Shown piece after piece: positions 54,363 through 64,000 of a DNA stretch of 64,000 nucleotides. The stretch's first letter is position 1, and every line of letters begins with the position of its first letter. The position numbers and the translations under genes are program-made. This DNA is from Chondrilla cf. caribensis (Eukaryota > Porifera > Demospongiae > Chondrillida > Chondrillidae), in assembly GCA_964020155.1 (NCBI GenBank), contig OZ026557.1:4463966-4527965 (forward strand), read 5' to 3'. The notes beneath the pieces were generated by a model. That model was given only the letters and a program-made list of their open reading frames with translations, made no database searches and was not told where the DNA came from.

Positions 54363-54431
<69 letters not shown>

Positions 54432-56530
54432 CCTATCAACACCGCACTCTCCAGGGAGATAGGGGATTGGTACACTGCTGGACTTGGTTGGGTGTTATTG
54501 ACTGGTCCACATAGGATGTCTGTAGGCCAGTTGAACTGGTAAAAACAGTCATCCTGGAGTGGATTCTGTACCATGAACAGTGGGGTACCCTGGAAGATGA
54601 AGAGGACACAATCACCTCAGTAGAAGGACTAATATCACCACAACCCAGTCCCTTACCGATCCAGCACCTCTGCTACAGAAGAAGAATATCTTTGTTCTTC
54701 TAATGGAGCTTTCACAATGTAAGGCATTGGGGTCAACAGTAGCATAACTAAGCAACATCCAACCCTCATCTGTGGTGGAATTGACACACAAACCCTACTG
54801 TTACGTCACAATACCCAGTCAGTGCTAATGTGATCCCTAATGTATTCATATATTCGATGCAATATGATTTTTTCCATGTTTCAATACAACTAGATGTGTG
54901 TATTCCAAGTACATATTTTAGTGGAATGAGAATGGACCTCAGGAACAAGTACCTTTAGTATCAGTAACTTGAACTTCAAGGTCTTTCCCTACACACGTAA
55001 AGGAGGCGACACCATCGGGTTGTGTTGTCTTCTGGATGGCATAGCAACCACTCAAAGGGGTAGACAGTGGAACAACACACACTCCGATGTAGTAATCAAA
55101 TGTGTATTCATCCTTGGTCCAAGTGTAGTTGAGGTTCAACCTGCAAAAAAGGGCAAGCAGAAAAGGAGATTCATAGAAATAGAGGGAATGAGAGGGAGGA
55201 AAGTTGAAAGGGAAAGTTAAAGAAGAAATACATAACACACCAACTCACGCTTGTGCTGACAGCTTCAACAGTCCTGAACTAGCGAGTACAGACTTGTCTC
55301 CACTCCATCCTGTACAGGCATCCTTCTGGATGGGATAGGGACCACTGGTGTTACCCGGACTAATTGGGTTTGTAACATCAGCAATCAGAGCACCTGGTCC
55401 ATTTGTGAAAAGTTGGAATTGCTAAATCAACCAAAATTAATACAAAACTATTAATCAATTATTAAGTCAAATAGGTACACAATAAGGATAACATATAAAA
55501 CCATATACTGTATATACATACACCATGCAAATATACCTGCTATTGCACCACCTCCAGGAAAAACAACAATGAAATGCTAACAACTCCCATTTCCCCTATG
55601 GTACATCTCAGTACCCCACCCCTAACCATGCCCCCCTGGAAGTTAACAATTTGTAAAGCTAATGAAGTCACAAAGTACCCACTCACATAAGTCTTGTCAG
55701 GGTCTTCTTCTACATATTCCAAACCTGGTGTGTTGGCTGTTGCGTTGTAGACAAGGTCAACAATGGACCTCCTGTCACCATCACCATGACTGTAGACAAC
55801 ACTCAAGGAGAAATTCCCCGTGACAGCGTCATAGTTAGTGATTGTGTATGTGTCTGCATCAAGGCTCCCCAGACCCTCCTGTCTGCTGTTGTCATCCACT
55901 CTCACCTGACAGATCTAACGTAAACCAAAAAGAACAACACGTATAGTGGGACCTCTCCATTACAAACCTTTGAATCAAGGAAACCTCTGTAATAAGGACA
56001 CTATTTTGTCTCTCAATGTAGTACTGTGGTGTATTGAATCTAAATTGAGAAAACCTCTGTATTAAGGACTAATACTAAGGTCCCACAGTGTCCCTAATAG
56101 AGAGGTCCCGCCGGCTAAATTCAGGATTATGGAGATGAGGTGTGTAGATTAAGCGCCCCTGAGGACTCGACCAAGACACATGCACACGCACGCACGCACT
56201 AAACTCACCGCACACGCCCCGCCCGAACACGCTGACGCACACTGCACTCCTTGACAAGGGTCGTACCTGTATTTGTACTTGTTGCTGCAAGACAATAATA
56301 CGTGATGGAGGATGTAGAATCTTCCTTTCAAAGTTTTAGCGAAAGCACACTTACTCGGTGTCAACAGTTGTGATGGGTCCATTGGAAAACAAAGGAGAAA
56401 GATCGACAATCCCGGAAGCTCCGTCACTTAGAGAACACTTACACCGACCTATTGGGAGTGGGTTACATATGATACACTCAGAGGAGTGGAAGGAAGCAAA
56501 AAACAGGACCACCACAAGGACAATATCCAT
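53856..56530 (-). CDS. Two-MRH CD-MPR-like receptor, gene D3 (lectin-competent class)
   Basis: Nine exons, minus strand: 56355-56530, 56209-56284, 55687-55914, 55249-55421, 54953-55140, 54657-54769, 54432-54589, 54075-54177, 53856-53903; 420 aa. Same motifs as D2: ICQ and DRRSIVDLVYNA in MRH-1; GCYAIQKT, HCESSIRRTKIFFFC and CFYQFNWPTDILC in MRH-2; tail SRYRRMDEPVQILGD. The start used is MDIVLVV; a 6-bp insertion upstream changes MGKMD to MGNSKMD, so translation could begin at 56,545 (425 aa). It still has its divergent E partner (E2) across 320 bp. Confidence 0.8.
54366..54428. repeat. (AC)n microsatellite at the exon 7 donor of D3
   Basis: About 63 bp of CA adjoining the GTGAGT donor of exon 7. 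Confidence 0.95.
55942..56111. mobile_element. Palindromic MITE in intron 2 of D3
   Basis: Third orthologous copy of the insertion in D1 and D2, with a short internal deletion near 56,040. Confidence 0.68.
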
Positions 56531-56850
56531 CTTCGAATTCCCCACCCAGGCTGGACAGTGAGGACTGGTTATTGCATCATCTCAAACCCAGGATTTACGG
56601 TAAGAACTGGTTATTACATCATCAGTCGATATTTGTATATAGATTCATACATAATATACCAATACGAATGGTAGCATTTATATGGATCACGTGTATGAAG
56701 CTACAGTACGTACAGTAGGTGAAAAAGTATGTGTGATTGCATCATAGACCTGCGATCCTGTACATGTCCCCTCGTTGTATAGTCGTTGGAGCAGGTTGGA
56801 GCATCTCTTTCAACCCTTCCGTCGCTTGCATCACGAAGAAGAGTGTCTAA
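56531..56850. promoter_or_regulatory. Putative bidirectional promoter D3/E2
   Basis: 320 bp. TTGCATCA at 56572-56579 and 56737-56744, CACGTG at 56688-56693; the arrangement matches D1/E1. Confidence 0.4.
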
Positions 56851-57411
56851 ATGTCGTTAGCTACGTTTTCTCTCCTCTTCGTGTCCTTGTCGCTGTTCGC
56901 CTTCAGAGGTTCGAGTGCTGTGAAGTGTACGGCGGACGGCTACAATCCCTGTAGGTGTATTCTGAGTGATGGCTACCGTGGAAGTGTTGATTTGACGCCC
57001 ATTTTCAAGAACGGTCCTATCGACGTCAACCAAAAGTTAGTTGTTTGTGAAAGTTAGGCGCCCAGAGCGATGTTTACTATTAAATTGGATTGATTTGTTC
57101 CCTAAATAATATGTCTTCAAAGCTTTGTAATCGTCTGCTATAAAGACGACGTTATGCTTTTGTGTGTGCAAGTTGGACAATTGGATTTCTTTAATTTCAC
57201 TTGGCTAGCTGTGTGTACACACCAGTGCTTCTGAGGCCAATCTTCAAAATGTGTATATGTCAAAATATTATTTGTTGCCACTGTTTATGCATACCTACTA
57301 CTGCAAGATTCTCATCTTCAACAGATCGACGTACAGTTTTTTTCCCAGACTTAACAGATGCAGTGATCAGTACCGAGTGAGTACTCATCAAATGCACATA
57401 CACACGCACAT

Positions 57412-57457
<46 letters not shown>

Positions 57458-58445
57458 ACATACACATACATCACAAACACACACACACACATACACACAC
57501 ATGTTGGCATCTCCTCAACTATGGTTGCAGGATTGCTGTGCACAAGACATATATGTAGCTACTCTGCTGCGGCCCTGAACTGACAACACAAAAATCACAC
57601 TTATCACACGCACACATGCAACAAACATGTAAACACACAATGTACATGTCATGTACTTACGTACATATACAAACAAAATCATCAAAGTGACTTACAAATG
57701 GATTAGTATTAATATTCCGTTGTATTTTCAATTTATAGGTTGAATTAATTCGTTATATTGAAGGAACTATTTATCGTACTTTTGGGGGGATAGCTAATCA
57801 AATGAAAGAATGGACTGTGTCACAATTAACCCCAGATCAGAACTTTGAGTTTGTGGTGGAGTACTCTGGTTCCAGGGAGTACTACCCTCTGGAGGTTACC
57901 TACACCTATGAACCAACTACAGAACACAGTATGGATGTATTGAATTATCAGGCAGCCCTAACACACCCAGTTGGTGGCCTGGTACGTAGGTTATTTGTGT
58001 TGCTGCAGTATGTTGTTTGTGTTGCTATAGTTGTTGTTTGTGTTGCTATGGTTGTTGTTAATGTTGCTTTGTCGGTTATTTATATATCTTCCTGGATTGT
58101 GTATGTTGTTTCATACTTTATCATGATTAGATGTGGAGTTTATGCCTGACGTTTACATTGTTCCACAGTATATGAGATCCTATATATGGCGTGTTTTGTA
58201 CATACACATAGAAGCATATTGAGCACTGCAATATAACGTTCATTAATAGTATAAATTCAAACATGACTTTATATAACTTGTGCAGAAATTACATGTTAAA
58301 AGTAAATATGTTAAGCCGGTGCTGTTAGCAGAAAGTGATGCAGTTGGTGGACCTGTGGAGGATGATGTGTGTGCCAGGTGGGAGAAGCAGAGAACGCCCC
58401 TTGCTGAGCTGGGACTGCTGAATTTGGCTGCATCTGTGTATGTGT

Positions 58446-58512
<67 letters not shown>

Positions 58513-60458
58513 GTGTGTGTGTGTGCATGTGCGTGCGTGCGTGCGTACGCAGTGTTGAGGAGGTATCTATTGTGCTTGTATAATAATATATTGTTGAACT
58601 TTGCATTATTGTTCAACAGTGTATGTAGCTTGTGTTACTCATGTATTTAATATTTATTATGCATGAAAACTAGAAACTAAAAAAATTCCATTGTATTATA
58701 TTATTATTCAACCTTATTGGATTCCATTTATTTCACAGGATTGTACTCAACTCAACGAACGTCCTTTCCCATTCTGAGTATCATCTAGGAGTTTGTGTGA
58801 GTCCTGTGAAGGATACTACGTTAGATGAAAGCTGCTTGGCTGTGAAGAGGATACGGAGGAGTCCAGATGTTGTAGTAGAGGACCTGTGTATTGGAAGAGA
58901 CCTCCTATCACAAATGATTGATCACAGAGGTCAGTCTTGTTGGCATGTGTTAGTTAACATCTGTCTTCTGAATTGTACTTACAGTTCTTATCGGGATTTG
59001 CCTACTGTTTGTGCAATGCTACCACAAAACAAATAGTACTCCATTAACACACCCATGTGTGCATGCATGCACAGCCATCCTTAATTGTGTGTACACACCT
59101 GCCTCATCACATGCGCTTCAAAACTGTTCGTATTTTATCATAAGGGTGTTTGTCTTAACAAATTTCTACTGTATAAGTATATAGCTGCTGATATCAGAGC
59201 AGTAATGCATGCTTGAATCAGTTTCAATTTCTATATTTCAATCATTCTTGCCTTAGACCAAGGTTGGATGTTGTTGAGGTATCCTTTTGGTGACTACATT
59301 GACAATTGTAATGGATACGCCGTGACTGAGATACTGTTCACTTGTGATCATCGTGATCAAGCTGTGAGTGAGGTTTACTGTGTATTATATGTTGTTTACT
59401 GAGTGCGGATTGGGATCTCAGACCTCCCTACCTCTGGCCCATCCACAGTTTCTATGATTGTTATAATATTCAGTTCTTTCATCTGTATCAGGAGTATACC
59501 TATATTATTGATTTTCTTTCCTTTCTTATGTACCTCTGGCTGTATACTACGTAACTGTTGTTTGTTTACCTCCATTAGGCCTCTTTGCCAATGTATCCCG
59601 AGAACAACTTCTTTGTTCAGTGTAGGTACCAGTTCATTTGGCCTACACATTTAGCCTGTCCCAACTTGACCTCACCCAGTGGAGGTAGCCCCTCATCCTT
59701 GAATCCCTCCTCCATACTCCTGGGGTGAGTGTGAGATGTCCCTCCAGTGGTCGTAGTGTACAGGATGTGCTATTGTACTTTGTGTTCTTTGTACAGAATG
59801 AGTGGAAGTGTCCTTGTCCTCCTCCTCCTGGTCACTGTTGGAGTGACCATATCGACGTGTTTTTTGTATAGAGCACGAAAAAGACATTCAGTCAACTTGG
59901 TGAGAATCTGCACAGCACTAATTCAGAACTAAAATGACCATTCCTAATTTGGTAATAAGACTATTATATTGCCTCAGTATATAGGTCCTCTATAGCTGTC
60001 TTCACCAAAATTGATACACCATAACATAGAACCTCTTATAGTTTATAAAAATACATCAGGACCAGATACTCTGTCACTGTAGAAGTGGTCCACTCTTTAT
60101 AGATAAACAGCATTAGCCATGTATGGGAAAGTCTCTTTTGGTGCATTAGAGTGTCCTTTGTAGGGAGGTGATCTTAGATTTGGAGCGTCCTGGAGTAGAG
60201 GTCCCACTGTATGCACTGCCAGTACATCTTTAGAGTTAGGACTGCATTAACTGTAACATCCCAAATATAGGTTATTAACCTCGGTTGTACCACTCTGGTT
60301 GTCTTCATTGTGCATGGTGTCCTCTTGTAACTTGTTGTAATGTTTGTCCACAGAGTGAGCCAATCACTGAGACCACTCCAGCCCCAAGTGTTCCTGGAGA
60401 TTCGGGAGAGCTTTTAGTCAACGAGGAAAGATTGTATGAGGAAGAAATGGACAATTGA
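56851..60458 (+). CDS. Two-MRH CD-MPR-like receptor, gene E2 (lectin-site-degenerate, dileucine tail)
   Basis: Nine exons: 56851-57035, 57325-57376, 57739-57981, 58286-58437, 58739-58929, 59257-59363, 59579-59724, 59797-59899, 60354-60458; 427 aa. Signal peptide (about 1-23), NPCRCILSDG, VDLTPIFKNGP, MRH-1 core EYYPLEVTYTYEP, DVCARW; MRH-2 with YHLGVC, CLAVKR (Lys for Gln), [26 protein letters not shown] (Val for Arg) and [13 protein letters not shown] (Tyr kept). Transmembrane [15 protein letters not shown], then CFLYRARKR in place of CYLC. The tail exon is longer than in B and H: SEPITETTP..., DSGELL, and an acidic end RLYEEEMDN. DSGELL fits the [DE]XXXL[LI] signal read by AP adaptors and found in MPR tails. 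It is the only full E-type gene here. Its last intron (59,900-60,353) is the longest of the 3' introns and contains no other gene. Confidence 0.78.
57413..57504. repeat. (CA)n-rich microsatellite in intron 2 of E2
   Basis: Interrupted CA repeat downstream of the exon 2 donor. Confidence 0.9.
58449..58526. repeat. (TG)n microsatellite after the exon 4 donor of E2
   Basis: Starts 12 bp after the donor; one TTTTG interruption. Confidence 0.95.
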
Positions 60459-60809
60459 ATACTTTATTTGTTTTTTGTTTATGTTTTGTAACCAACCAAA
60501 GACCTTTTTATAGTGATGATGCATAATTATGTCACTAAAATCTGCTTATTCTGAGATATTAATAAACTGATTAAAGTACTCGATCAGTATAGTAGTATGC
60601 TAATACGAATGAGGGTATTTATATAGATCCCGCGTGTGTACAAGCTATATACATTAGGTAAAGGCATCTTTGGTAAAAGTACAGATGTGTGATTGCATCA
60701 TAGACATGCGATCCTGCCCCTCGAGCTCGTTGTACCATAATAGTTGTTGGAGCAGGTTGGAGCATCTATCAGGCTTTCCGTCGCTTGCATCACGAAGAAG
60801 AGTGTCTAA
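60459..60809. promoter_or_regulatory. E2-E3 intergenic region and E3 promoter
   Basis: From about 60,580 it resembles the E2 promoter. TTGCATCA is at 60693-60700, 110 bp upstream of the start, but the E-box position reads CCGCGTG, so the CACGTG core has decayed. E3 has no divergent partner. Confidence 0.38.
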
Positions 60810-63868
<3,059 letters not shown>

Positions 63869-64000
63869 GTGAGTGAGGTTTACTGTGTGTATGGTTTATT
63901 GAGTGGGAACTGAGATCTCAGACCTCCCTACCACACATGCACGGTTCCTATCATCATATTGTTCAGTTCTCTCATCTGTGTATTTATATTATTGATTTTC

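Overview
The window is animal (metazoan) nuclear DNA. Genes are split into short exons joined by GT-AG introns, and much of the rest is dinucleotide microsatellite, satellite array and non-autonomous transposon debris. A non-vertebrate animal is likely; a sponge or another early-branching lineage would fit, but nothing here fixes the species. I saw no bacterial features, no CRISPR array and no credible structural RNA gene.

The coding content is one tandemly expanded family of type I membrane proteins that I reconstructed exon by exon. Fourteen members or remnants are present: A, B, C1, D1, E1, F, G, H, C2, D2, C3, D3, E2 and E3. Complete members have nine exons, with intron phases 2,0,0,2,1,0,2,0 in every one. 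The predicted proteins are about 409-427 residues: a signal peptide, a degenerate N-terminal MRH (mannose-6-phosphate receptor homology) domain, a second MRH domain that follows the cation-dependent mannose-6-phosphate receptor (CD-MPR) pattern, a single transmembrane helix, and a short cytosolic tail. Eight members are complete (B, C1, G, H, C2, D2, C3, D3, plus E2 making nine), A and E3 run off the window edges, and D1, E1 and F are damaged or truncated.

Layout: 1-3.7 kb, A(-)/B(+) head to head; 3.8-9.1 kb, 187-bp and ~359-bp satellite arrays around a SINE-bearing repeat; 9.4-18.1 kb, C1(-), D1(-, pseudogene), E1(+, truncated); 18.2-18.8 kb, a (TG)n junction and F(-, truncated); 19.2-24.6 kb, G(-)/H(+) head to head, a second copy of A/B; 24.6-43.1 kb, a much larger satellite region with inverted symmetry, a TMED2-like pseudogene and an inverted copy of the SINE-bearing repeat; 43.4-56.5 kb, a 6.7-kb tandem duplication C2-D2/C3-D3; 56.9-64 kb, E2(+) and the start of E3(+). 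The whole therefore looks like a ~21-kb superunit (A/B, arrays, C, D, E) duplicated once and then locally remodelled.

How the genes may work together: minus-strand members (C, D, G) keep the Gln, Arg/Lys and Tyr positions of the CD-MPR sugar-binding site and carry YXX-hydrophobic tails. Plus-strand members (B, H, E) have a basic residue in place of the Gln, have lost the Arg, and carry different tails (E2 has an acidic dileucine). The two classes sit back to back across 200-320 bp promoters with CACGTG and TTGCATCA boxes. This suggests a co-expressed pair of a lectin-competent and a lectin-degenerate sorting receptor. The domain assignment rests on visible motifs; pairing, binding and trafficking are inference.
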